This document shows, one piece after another, positions 12,619 through 23,700 of a DNA stretch of 64,000 nt. Each line of letters starts with the position of its first letter. Positions within the stretch are counted from its first letter, which is position 1. The notes beneath the pieces were generated by a model that searched no databases, was not told the DNA's origin, and worked only from the letters and a program-made list of their open reading frames with translations. The DNA is from Pseudopyrenochaeta lycopersici. Its lineage: Eukaryota; Ascomycota; Dothideomycetes; Pleosporales; Pseudopyrenochaetaceae. The translations under genes and the position numbers were made by a program. Location of the stretch: positions 27,761 through 91,760 of the forward strand of contig NHZP01000094.1 in NCBI GenBank assembly GCA_003313425.1, read 5' to 3'.

Positions 12619-13299
12619 ATGCCCCAGTCGAAAATCTCGGGGATGCTCCGAAGGCACCAGGACATCGTGGAAGAGTTATGCTTTTATCTTGATAATGAAC
12701 CAGCCAAGATACGACGCTATTTGAAAGGCCTACCGCTGGCAGACGTTGTAGTGCTCCTCCAAGTGTTTCCTGAGGAACTGAAATACCAGCTAGTTCAGTT
12801 GACAAAACCGGAAATAGCCGGCAAGATTCTTCTAGACATGGACTGGGAACGTCGAGTAAGAGTTTTCAAGGATTTAAGCCAACATTACAGGGAAAAGGTA
12901 CTTGGTACCTACGATGAGCACGAAGCCAATACAATTCGCAGTGAGATCTGCATCTGGACCAATATGGACTCTCTTTGTAAATCAATGGGGCAACTTATGA
13001 ATATCGGGAAAGCAGATGGGCTTATGGTGCATGGACAACACACGAATGAGGAGGAGGATGCAATAATCAATCAGGACGGTCCGGAGAGCGACACCTCAAG
13101 GACGCTTTCGGTTGACGAAGAATACTCTGAAGGAGACTGTGATCCAGAGAAGGCTACGGATCACGATGGTGACTACCGAAGTACGGATGAGCATGTTGAT
13201 AAAGACGATGAAGACGATGAAGACGATGAAGACGATGAAGACGATGAAGACGATGAAGACGATGAAGACGATGAAGACGATGATAAAGAAGCAAAATAG
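12619..13299 (+). CDS. Acidic protein with a possible MgtE-N-like helical domain
   Basis: This single-exon ORF encodes 226 residues starting at the ATG at 12619. Residues 15-95 form regular amphipathic helices with the spacing of the MgtE N-terminal superhelical domain: LPLADVVVLLQVFPEEL, then LVQLTKPEIAGKILLDMD, then RRVRVFKDLS. In bacterial MgtE this soluble domain precedes CBS domains and a magnesium channel; here there is no CBS domain and no membrane segment. From about residue 140 the protein becomes very acidic and ends in nine tandem Asp-Glu-Asp-type tripeptides encoded by a 9-bp minisatellite. It is probably nuclear or cytosolic, with the acidic tail possibly binding basic partners. 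The helical-domain assignment is inference from pattern only; otherwise hypothetical. Confidence 0.6.
   Translation: MPQSKISGMLRRHQDIVEELCFYLDNEPAKIRRYLKGLPLADVVVLLQVFPEELKYQLVQLTKPEIAGKILLDMDWERRVRVFKDLSQHYREKVLGTYDEHEANTIRSEICIWTNMDSLCKSMGQLMNIGKADGLMVHGQHTNEEEDAIINQDGPESDTSRTLSVDEEYSEGDCDPEKATDHDGDYRSTDEHVDKDDEDDEDDEDDEDDEDDEDDEDDEDDDKEAK
13204..13284 (+). repeat. 9-bp minisatellite (GACGATGAA)9 inside the coding sequence
   Basis: Eight exact GACGATGAA units are followed by one GACGATGAT unit, in phase with the ORF at 12619-13299 so that each unit adds Asp-Asp-Glu. Because the unit is 9 bp, unit gain or loss keeps the frame. All six frames are open across it, which creates spurious ORFs on both strands. 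Confidence 0.97.
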
Positions 13300-15189
13300 T
13301 TCCACAGCAGCAGACGCTCACTCTTTGCTTAAGAGCATCAGTTATAAGCAATCGCTGACAAGTGGTTTCCCTTGCAAAAGTCTAATCCTTTGATTTCAGG
13401 TCCCCCTGAATATCATATCATATACTCTTTGCTGTGTACCAGGTAGTCGGTCAACGTTGTGCCCTTCACTGTGACCTTTCTTGCTCCCATTGCTCAGCCG
13501 TAGAGAAAATCGATGTCCTACTTGTATGGTCGGTCGAGCACCCGTGGCATAGAGAAGAGGAGGCCCTGATTTCGATATGAACAAATGAAAACTCGCTTGA
13601 AATCTACCCAGTGGATACTTTCATTTCGATGACCGCTATTCGTCTCCACCGATTCGTTAAACGCAAGCAAGCTTGCATCGCTGCAAGTTGTAGTCGTCTT
13701 GTGACTATTAAAAGTGCAATTTCTCTCGCCCAAATACAATATTTCGGCAAGAAAGCGCCGCATACCATGTCACGTGTATATGAACCGCACGCTAGGCGAC
13801 ATATCGCCATCACTGTAATTTACCCTGGTCGCAACAACGTCGACCTACTTCATCGCTAACTTGGACTTAGGTAGTATGTTCGGCATCTGTATACTGTATG
13901 GCAAAGAGATATTCAACCCTAATCTATCGTTCTTTGACGACTACTAAGAAGACTTGGAGCTGCCGAAGCCTGATTACTATTTAGTTCAGCATCGTGTCCA
14001 GAAGATCATCGACCAATGCGTCCAAGTAATTTGCTCCGAAAAGCGATGACGGGTGGTGTGAATGCTAAGATGATTTGGTTCGCCCGTCAGCTCACAAGGT
14101 GAAAAACGCAAGAGCTTGGTGCGAGCTCTGTAATCCTGCCATGTGTGCGATAATCTCAAGTGTCGCAGGCCAGATCCACCTGGTGGAGGCTCATTGGCTC
14201 AGGAATCAATCATCACATGATAGCTGTCGCGAGGGACATAAATGCACCTCTCCTCACTATAGCACATAGAAAGGATCTCACATCTACATACAAAAAATAC
14301 ACACACAGTTACAATGCATTCTCCTCATTTTCTTCACCCATTTTCACTGTTCGTTTTAACACACATGTCTAGTGCGACATCAAGTCATGGAGGCACCTGC
14401 AGCTATGAGGCTGGCGTAACCAACATGGACTCAAGATGATTTTGACTTGGTAGGTATTACTGTGATAAAGCGCTAGAACACTAGCTGATGTCGCTTGTGT
14501 ACTGTGGAGGTGCGAACGAGGCTACAGTAGTTCAGATATGCATACAGTCGCTTGCGAAATCGCCTTCACCTTTTGTGCACATGAAGATTCTTGACCCTTG
14601 CGGCCCCAGGATGTCCTTGTTGTTTTTTAGCCAATCATGTTCCTGTAAGACGATTCTGCGGAGTTTGAGCAGGTTCCGCTGTCAAACACTGAAGGCAGAT
14701 GATTGGCCACACAACAGCATGGGTGTCCTAGTGCGGTGGGGGCCAAGAATCTTTGGGTGCGCAAAAAGGTGAAGGCGGTTTCGCAAGCGACTGTAAGCAA
14801 TCTGAAGAGAAACTTTCCTTGATGAGCAGAGAAGCAGTTTCAGAATGCATGTATTTCTGTAGAAATAAGGATGCTTGGTAGTGTGTTGAGGTGGATTGAG
14901 CCTTGCAGCGAGCCGAGCATCAGCGCCAGGTGAGGTTGGAAGGATCTTTAAGGGACAATGATCACAACAGCTGTGTATTCGCATGGAGTGTCTAAGGGGG
15001 ACGGTTTAATTTCCCAAATATCACAAATCGCTGAGATCCTGATCTACAGCTGCTCCTTCAGCACGATATGGCAGATTTTGCCTCCCAACCTTTATACAAC
15101 CTCTACACCTGATGCTCATCCGCAGCATCGTGGTCCTTCCAATTTCATAAACCCAACAGATCAGAGGAAACAAGGTTATTTTAAGCACA
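13300..15189. other. 1.9-kb stretch, no gene recognised
   Basis: Short open frames only, none with recognisable motifs. I looked for a chromodomain upstream of 15190 that could belong to the chromo shadow protein and saw none. Confidence 0.45.
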
Positions 15190-15592
15190 ATGGGAGGGAA
15201 CAGGGGCTCGGATCTTCCCTTCAGAAAAGCAGTGGACAAGGATATGGAGCACATCAGCGAACCCGACAATGCAAGCGACGAAGAGTGGCGACCAATCAAG
15301 AGAAGACGAGTGAGCTCTACCGTGCCAAAGCAGAGAAATCAGGAAGCGCGGTATAGGGCGAAAGCAGGATCGTGGGAGACAGGAGTGGAACGTGTTGTCA
15401 CTATTGTCCAAGACCCCTATACAGGCGAATTAAGCGCTCTACTGGCTTGGAAAAATGGGAGCGCTCCGACTTACCATCCGCTAAAGGAATTGTACGCAAA
15501 GTGTCCACAACTTGTAAGAATGACCTATGGCTGCGCATCGCCCACGCTAAATCCTCGCATAGACCTTGCAGTACTACGAGAGTCGATTGTAA
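15190..15592 (+). CDS. Lone chromo shadow domain protein (HP1-like, no chromodomain)
   Basis: Exons 15190-15513 and 15563-15592, separated by a 49-bp intron (GTAAGAATG to CGCATAG), encode 117 residues. Splicing turns a meaningless tail into KCPQL-TLQYYESRL followed by a stop, which is the signature end of a chromo shadow domain. That domain spans residues 61-117 (SWETGVERVVTIVQDP, then LLAWKNG, then HPLKELYAKCPQ). It resembles the dimerisation domain of HP1/Swi6/HepA, which recruits partners to heterochromatin. Residues 1-60 are charged with a basic KRRR at 37-40, a possible nuclear signal, but there is no chromodomain for H3K9me binding. If unspliced, the frame would run to 15867 with no domain sense. 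HP1-family call is inferred from motif fit. Confidence 0.75.
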
Positions 15593-16549
15593 GTGTTCTT
15601 CCCTCGCGAATTGCGTTGAGAGTGTGTCTCATCACGGCAGAATATTCGAACCCTCCTTATAGAGCGCGCTTAAGCATTGTGAGATCTGCAAAGCATGTAG
15701 CACTTAATGCGCGCTACCACAAGAGGCTGCGCAACGTTGCCGTTTGGGTGGTCCGTATGATGATGCAACCTAGACTTCGGATCCAATGCAGGTGGTACGA
15801 CTTTGGAGGCAGGCTCATGCTTCTGTTCTGCGTGGAGGGCACGTTGGTGAAGTTCTACATAGCATAAAGCATTGACACGCAGTGCAATCAGTTGTACGCC
15901 CGACATCCTCTGATATCCTTCTGACAGCCTCTTGCATGTGATGCATGCCATGCCACACCGTCCATGAAAAACGAGCCGCTGCACTTTTGCATCTGATCCA
16001 GTCTATCTCAGCGATCCAATCCGTAATCTCATGGCATGGAAAAGCTGCAGTTGCAGGTTTCGAGAGAGCCTACTAAGTTCTCAACCGCCTCCCCTATGAG
16101 TCCTACACATCTTTTTGCTCTGAGGTTATGTCATTACTGAGTTGATGCTTCCATGCTACCATCATGCTGATTAGTCCTACTTCCTGTAGACATGCTGATA
16201 GCATGGTCTCAGTCATCGTCACAGATAGTTGTGCTTGCCACAAGCATTTCATCGGATCACTTTTCACCTGTATGAGCTTCGGTGCCTTTCAACGTCAGCG
16301 TTCTATATGGCTCAAAGTATATCTCTCTGTGCTGTCTCGATCGATGTCCTCGATCTCGACTTTTCTCTCCTTTCTCCTTCGTAAACTAACCTAGCCCTCT
16401 ACGTATCTCCTCTCTGTCCTCACAGCCTATCCAAGTCATGAGGAATTGCGATCACAGATCCTGGCTTTCCTTTCATGGACAGGAGCAGACCGTGTTTCGG
16501 CACGCTAGTACACTGAGCGACATTGTCTTCAAGCCTTGACACACCTGCG
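15593..16549. other. Intergenic stretch, no gene recognised
   Basis: It contains the 3' side of the chromo shadow gene and the promoter side of the patatin gene. A pyrimidine-rich tract lies around 16340-16430. No conserved ORF is seen. Confidence 0.45.
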
Positions 16550-19500
16550 ATGAAATTCCCAAGCCTGGTCGTCATGATCGGTCATGCTGGTGATGCACCG
16601 CTCATGACCCATGCGCTACCCCACTTCAGGAAACGGGTTGATGGTCAAGAATCTGATGGGTTATGCTTGCAACTAGATCCAGATACCGCATTCAGTGACC
16701 ACCCAACTCTGATCGTCTTTGATAGCATCTCAAAGCGGACTACGTTCAGCCCGGAGCCGATGGCGGCCACTTGTCATAGGCACACGGTACGTGAAATACA
16801 GGTGGCCGGTTTCCAATCCGGCTGAGGCTTTCGAAGATCTTCGCTGTAGACTGATCCGTCCATTCGCGGACGTGGTATGCTTTTTTTCTACAAGCGGCGA
16901 CGATCTCCAGCGACACGTGGACCAGATGGTGCCCTGGCTCGAACAGAGTTACTCGGGGAAACACCGTTCCACATTTTGTCCTCGCTTGCTTCTGATATCC
17001 GCACCAAGTGAAAAGCGTAGCACCTCGGATGTGCAGACGCAGTTGTTCAAACTTCTCCAGCAGCAATTAAAGCACCCAAGAACCGACTTTTTCTCATATG
17101 TTTCCGTCTATATCAAGAATGACAGCATCCAGACACTGACAGATCGGATCAAAAGAGAGTCCGACATGGCTAGGAACTACCGTGCTCAGAACCATGTCCT
17201 TCTAAACGCTATACATTTCGATCTCCTTTTTCGCCATGCATGTGATCACTTTGCTAGCACAAGACAAGAACCCTTCGACATGCTCGCTGCGTCGCGCTTG
17301 CACAGGCCGGTACCGGTAGGCTTGCAGACACATCTGGCAGAGTTACTCACAACCGTAGATACTTACGAAGACACAACAGCGTTCCTGACCCCGTTCATCG
17401 CTGGATGCCTTGCATTAGACAACTATGCGTACGATGTACCCTGTCAGTGCTCCTTCTGTATTCAATTTGTACCCTGCTAACTTGCACAAGTCCTTAACCC
17501 AGAAGAAGTGTTCGCGGCGCACTACAAGACCATCTGCACTGCTGCGGCTGAAAACAGAACATTGAAGTGCTCAAGCCAAGCCGACACATCAGTATTGTTA
17601 CTTCGTGCCGGGCTTGTAAGCCTCGTTGAGCGACACTTCTTAGAGAGAAGCAGGCCTTATCAGCCGGGAGCAAACGGACGGTCGAGCCTGCTCAACGAGT
17701 TCAGGCCGTGGCTCTCTCGCGTCAAGACCTACAAGTTGTGCCTCGCATGCGTGCAGACGGCGCCCGAGCACAAGTTTCCATGTGGGCATATGGTCTGCGA
17801 GGAATGCTTCCAAGATCTGGGAAATTGTTTTGACACGGATCCACATTTTTATGAGTTCGACCACTGTCCTATCTGCAAGTTGCCTTGTGATGTGGCCTTA
17901 CGGGTCAAGCCAGTCACTGCCGGTTTTCGAGTTTTGTCCATTGACGGCGGTGGCATTCGTGCCATCATCCCCATCCAGTTCCTTCGCGCGCTCGAGCAAG
18001 CAGTCGGCCTCGACATGCCTGTCCAGGAGCACTTTGACCTTAGTTACGGAACTAGTTCAGGTACGCACCCAGTATATACACGTACAATCGCCACTTACTG
18101 AACATCTCTAGGTTGTATGGTGAACTTGGCCCTCTATGACCGAGGAATGAGCGTAGATGAAACGTACAACTTGTTTAAGCAGTTGTCTACGCGCATATTC
18201 CGTGGTCGAAACCGTATGGGCGTCGGCTTTGCTGCCGCCGCGCATGCACTCATAGCGTCTTATCGAAATGGCCGTTTTCCAGCTGGGGACATAGACGGTG
18301 CATTGTTCGAAATTTTCAAGGACGCTACCATGCTCGACCATCCTTACATGTCCTCTATCGGGGCGCGTACCGGTTTTCCAGTCGTTAACGCTGACACTTT
18401 GGAGACCTGCGTAGTGACTAGCTATAATGGCGCTGCTCGAGGGCAGGATCGCGACGACGATATCGAGCACATGACGTACAAGGTCTTGCGCTCAGGCGAC
18501 GCTCTTGATGAGATACCTGTTAAGGATGCGTAAGTTTCCATGCATTCATTTGATATTCAATGCTTACGCAGTCGAATAGCGCACGGTGTGCATCAGCAGC
18601 TCCATGGTGAGTCGTCCAGATCATTGGTGTGTTGTATTCCTTACAAGAACAGGTATTTTACCCCGCACAGGATACCCTCTCACGGAACATTTATCGATGG
18701 CGGCCTCAGCGACAATAATCCTAGCATGCTCGCGCTGCAAGAGCTGCGGAGGATGGCGCCGGAGCTAAGGCGGCCGGACCAGTTTGTATCAATTGGTACA
18801 GGAAGCTGCAGCGCGACACACGTTGCAGGCATGGATGGTACTACGGATGCTACTACGAGCTTCTTCTTCGGCAAAAACTCTCTTCAACAGACATTCAAGC
18901 ACTACTGGAGCGAGAATTTCAACGGTGACAAGAAGTTTGCTAGTATGCGCCACATGATGGCCATCACGCTACCAGACGAAGCCGATGATATTGACCAATG
19001 GCTCCGCCGATTCAATCTAACTCTAGATGACCAGCTACCCGACCTAGCAGATGCTCAAGCGATGGACGGTCTAGCCACCACAGCTTGGACTCATTTCACG
19101 TCGGACCCCGCTGTGCAAGACCTAGCTCACGCCGTCCTAGCTTCCAGTTTCTATTTCGAACTACGATGCATGCCAATGTATGAGAAAGGGTATTATACTT
19201 GTTATGGCCGCATCTTATGCCGTATCCCTGCTACTAAACCTGCATTCTTGGCTCTCATGCGGAAGCTTGACAGTATGGGTGCTTGCTTTCTGGTCCAGAG
19301 GCGAACATTGAGAGAGAGGAATTCCACTGCATTCTCGTTCGATCAAACGGGAAATTTCAGTAAACCGGTTTGTGTGCGCGTCTGGAGCCTTGAAGATCAG
19401 CTAGATGTGCGCCTGAAGTTTCTGGGCACGCGTGATTATCCCATCAGCGCCTCACCTTTATCAATCAGTACTCTGATAAAACTTCAGAAACTGGAATGGA

Positions 19501-19625
19501 GGCGTCTGCTTGACACGAACTCACCGAGCGGGCGTCCTACTATGATGAGGCGGCCAAGTGATTGTTGCCATCGAGCAGTCAAGCGGCGCTGCTCGAGGAA
19601 AGGCGAGGATCAGTCTCATCTTTGA
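16550..19625 (+). CDS. Patatin-like phospholipase with RING-type zinc motif and decayed P-loop front
   Basis: Exons: 16550 to about 17442, 17491-18060, 18112-18529, 18580-18606 and 18653-19625. The last introns are fixed by the lipase motif GTSSG-CMV and by ARCASAAPW-YFTP. The patatin part has the oxyanion loop DGGGIR, nucleophile GTSSG and catalytic Asp in IDGGLSDNNP, so the Ser-Asp dyad is intact. Just upstream sits a Cys/His cluster (CLACVQ, CGHMVCEECF, CPIC), a RING-like zinc site. The first 250 residues align in layout with the GTPase-like region of fungal patatins, but the P-loop reads GHAGDAPLM instead of GxxGxGKS. The frame changes by +1 near 16780-16795 with no sensible intron, suggesting a one-base indel in this decayed front part. 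Predicted activity: lipid acyl hydrolysis. Confidence 0.8.
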
Positions 19626-20449
19626 TTGAAGCCTTTTCGTGAATCCTTCCTGAGTCGCGTGTTGAAGCTGTCTGTACAAGTTTACTGTCTTAGGGAACGA
19701 GCATGATTTCGCTCACTTTGTGGCAGGTAAAAGGCAGTCCAGGTTGTGAGCGGTCTTTAGTAACTGGATTCCAGCTATCTAGCCCGGATGCTATCTACAA
19801 CCAAGATAGGAAGAAAAGGGGAGAGTATTAGGTGCCACGCGAGGTTATAAAGTTCACGAGCGCGAGCCACCCGCACGAGCCGGATATTTGTGCACGACGG
19901 TGCAGCCTCGGATATAGGCCTAGCCCGTTACACGGTGTCGCACTGAACGTGCTAAAACGATGAAAGTTGAGATCATGATGATAAGCAGCAGCGTTGTATT
20001 GATTGATGTTGTGTCTGAAGTGTGGGGTACTCCAACCCGCAGATTTACATGCAGCATCACAGCTGGATTATTAATACAGGTGTTTCCTAAGGTTCGTTAA
20101 GATCATGCAAACACTCATCAATCAGTATCTGCAGCGTGTTGATCGTATATATACATGACTTTCAACAGCCGTGACCTCGGCGGAAAATGCAAAGAACACA
20201 TGGAATAGCATGATTACTATTGCTTGGGTGACAATCGTTGCTTCTGAACCGTGGGCAGCGACATGTGGCTTACTCCTTAGGTGCTGATGGGAAAGTAAGT
20301 TACCGGAGTTCTTGCAATTACATGTTCTAGCTGTCATTAGCGAGGTGCAAGGCTACGGCAATGGAGACCACACATAATGCAGCGAAGCATGAGCATGATC
20401 ATCTCTGGCAAATGGGGCATCTTGTCCGTTGGGTAATTTGTCGCCATGT
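19626..20449. other. Intergenic stretch between patatin gene and copia element
   Basis: No conserved ORF. The last five bases, ATTGT at 20450-20454, are the left copy of the copia target duplication. Confidence 0.5.
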
Positions 20450-20454
20450 ATTGT

Positions 20455-20629
20455 TGTCAGATAGAATGCTCAAATGCGATGAGGTATGTTGATAGGTTTT
20501 TCATTGTATTCATCATTAAGTTCTTTGCTATTTTTTTCCTTTTTTATGTAGTGTGTGTGTGCCAAGTGGTTACACCCGAGCTTTGTGCTACAATGCTGTA
20601 TCGCGTACGATCGCTGCTTGTATCTGACA
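20455..20629 (-). repeat. 3' LTR of copia element
   Basis: 175 bp, reads the same as the 5' LTR; preceded by ATTGT (20450-20454). A purine-rich stretch abuts it on the element side. Confidence 0.97.
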
Positions 20630-20641
20630 CACCCCCTCAGC
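20630..20641 (-). other. Polypurine tract of copia element
   Basis: On the coding strand GCTGAGGGGGTG lies directly against the 3' LTR, the position where plus-strand DNA synthesis is primed. Assignment rests on position and purine content. Confidence 0.6.
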
Positions 20642-20732
20642 TTGGAAACCATTTCAAGCTGGACAAGAACCACTTCCGTTGTCTTCTAGTGAATCTCGAG
20701 GTCGTGTACAAGGAGCATTGATCGCCGTCTAG

Positions 20733-23700
20733 CTACGCCTGTTCGATCTCTAGCTTCTCAATTTGGCTTTGGATCTCTTCAAGGCGTGCTGCTGTTATTT
20801 CTCTGCTTCCTGTGAGTTCTACCAGGCCCATTTGGCTTAGAAACTGTGTCCATTTGTTGGCTGGCAACGCCTTTGTAAAGCCATCAGCTAGCATGTCAGC
20901 CGATTGGACATGGATGACCCGAATACTTCTTCTTGACACCTCCTGTCTCAGCCAATGATTGTGAATGTCCACATGCCGGAGCTTGGTTTGCAGCCGTGAG
21001 ACTTCATTATTGATTAGCCGGATGGTTTGAGTGTTATCGCATTGTATCGTGATTGTGTCCTCAGGCAGATTGATTTGCAGTTCCTTAAGTAGTCGTGATA
21101 TGAATATAGCTTCTTTTGCCACTTGTGATAGCGCAAGAAGCTCAGCTTCTGTAGTCGATGTTGTGACTGTATCTTGCTTACTTGCTTTCCAAGCAATCAA
21201 ACCGCCGAATAACTTGATTGTGTATCCCTGCGAGCTCTTTCTATCGATTGTGTTGTCTGCAAACGAGGCATCGCTCGCTACTTCAAGACAGTCATCTCCA
21301 CCAAGCTCAAGGGCTCTTGATTTGGTGCTTTGGAGGTAAAGGAGAACTCGGTCAGCTGCTGTATGGTGCTCAGTGCCAGGGTTCATAAGGAATCGGGCCA
21401 GTCTTGATGTTGCAAAGGCGATGTCCGGTCGGGTTGTAACAGCTGCATATAGCAGAGATCCAATCTTGCGTTGGTACTTGTTGATTTCTGATGGAGTAGC
21501 TAGGCCGTCTCGGGGCTTTAGTTCAATGGCTGCCATTGGAGTGTCATGTCGGATGTCTTTTCTGCCGACTAAGCGGCTGATCTTGTCCGCGTATGCTGCT
21601 TGTGATAGCTGGATCTTGCGCTGCTCTCGGTTCCTAATGACTTCAACTCCAAGAAACCATTGAAGATCATCTCCACCTGTGATAGAGTACTTGTCTCTAA
21701 GATGTTGAATCGCTTGCTGGGCTTCAGTCTCCTTCTGCTTGCTGTATGCAAGAATGATATCGTCGACATAGAAGAATATGATAATTCCGTCTTTAATTAG
21801 GCAGCATGGCTCGTGAGGGACGTTCTGAAAGCCAAGTTTCTTGAGGGTTGATGTGAATTCCTTTTGCCAGAGGAGAGGGGAGATTCGGAGACCGTATAAA
21901 GCCTTGTTTACCTGGAGTATCGTTCCGGGCTTTCGGTAGCCGTGGGGCATTCTCATGTATACTTCTTGATCCATGGTTGCGTGGACAAAGGCGTTCGTGA
22001 CATCGTATTGCTTGAGCTCCAGATTGTAGTGAGCTGCTATTGCCATCAGCATTCGGAATGAACGGCTGGCGAGAGTAGCTGCGTAAGTGTCTTGTGAGGT
22101 AATATTCCTTTGTTGGTCACCTCGGACGACGAGTCGCGCCTTACACTTCAGCAAGTGATGGTTCTTGTCTAGTTTGTAGGTATACACCCACATACAATCG
22201 AGGATCTGTTGTCTTGTCAGTTTGATCTTCTTTATTGGCACTTCGGACCATGATTTCATCTTGTGATGGCTTTTAAGGTGCTCTTTCTCAGCTTCCTTGA
22301 ACCATTCGCAGAGAGGATGTTTCTCAATTCCTGTGTGAGAAGTTGGCAGCGGCGGTAACTCGCTTTGATGTGGCTTTAATCCTTGGGCCAACATTCGCTT
22401 CATCTGGGCCTTGTCGATTATCTTCCCATTGTGGGTTCCAACGTGCCCTGCTTGGGTGCCCGCTATAAAGGCCGCTTCCCAAGGAATCGTTTTTGATGAG
22501 CCAGATGTTGTTTGGCTATCTCCTTGATGCTCGCCAGATAAAAGTTGCGTAAGCAGAGCTACTGGCGGCGGAGTAGTTGGCGGAGAGGGGTAGGTGTAGT
22601 TGATCCTCCTCCCTTGATAGTAACCCGGTTGGTTACCTTGCTGGGTCGTTTCAGAGTCTTGAATGGTGTCGTCTTCATAAAACGTTTGGGTCTCTGGTTC
22701 CTCATGGGTTGGTTCTGGCAGTTCAACTGTCCTCATCCATGCAGCTATCTCGTTTAGCGTGCTGTGCATAAGGTTGTCCATAAGGTCTTCCGTCTTCCCG
22801 TCAAATATTAATTCTTCATCAAACACTACATCTCGAGTGCTGATTACTTTGGCCATGGATGGAATCCAGATTCTGTAGATATTGGAGGATCGGTATCCAA
22901 CGAGGTATCCTATCCATGCTCTGGGGTCGAGACGTTGGAGTCGCGATTTGCCTCGAAGTGTATCGTCGGTAAGGGCGAATGCCTTACAACCGTATGCCTT
23001 AAGATGGGCTTGATTCGGTTTCCGCGGGGAGGTAATTATGCCATCGTACAGGGCTGCCGTAGTGAAGAAAACTTCGTAGGGTGATTTCCAGGCGTTTGAG
23101 TAGTTTGGCGTTCGATTGTATAGGTACACTGCTGCTCGTACGATCTCTGGCCACAGTTCCCATGGTAGGTTTGCGTCTAATCGTATCGTGCGCGATTTGT
23201 CTTTTACCACACCCCCTGAGCGTTCAGCTCCACCGTTCTGGGATTGAGTGTCTGGGGCGGAAGGCTCCAATCGAATTGAGCGCGCGGTACACCATCTTGA
23301 AACTTCGGGTTTAGTAGTCGCGATCTCTCCGTCGCATTCGATGACCTTGACTGTAATGTTGTACTGCTTCTTCAGGAAGCGGACGATGATATCCAGGAAC
23401 CCGATAATGGACTTTCCGAGTCGATTGTCCTTGAAGTAGAAATCCCACATGAAACCAGAGTACCGATCAGTAACTAGCATCTGACTCTTCTCTTTTGTTG
23501 AACTTCCTTCCTCGTACGTGTGGAAGTCAATAGCGAGTCTTTCCCCAGGCCCTTGGTCGTGTACTCGGGGTGTGCGTCTTATCTGGCGTTTAGTCTTGGC
23601 TCTTCCACATGCGTTGCATTGTACAGTGGTGATTCCTTTGATGCGCACCCCCTCAGATTGTTGGACTAAGTGCTCGATTGCTGCTGGTCCTGGGTGTCCC

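Noticed and set aside
13096..13351. ORFs on both strands over the GACGATGAA repeat
   Set aside because: A 9-bp repeat without stops opens all frames; only the plus-strand frame continues a coherent protein.
15563..15867. Extension of the chromo shadow ORF to 225 codons
   Set aside because: It reads through the intron; the spliced version ends exactly like a chromo shadow domain, while the extension has no protein character.
16695..16749. 55-bp intron to repair the patatin frame
   Set aside because: It has the right length modulo three but would delete the conserved SDHPTLIVFDS segment.
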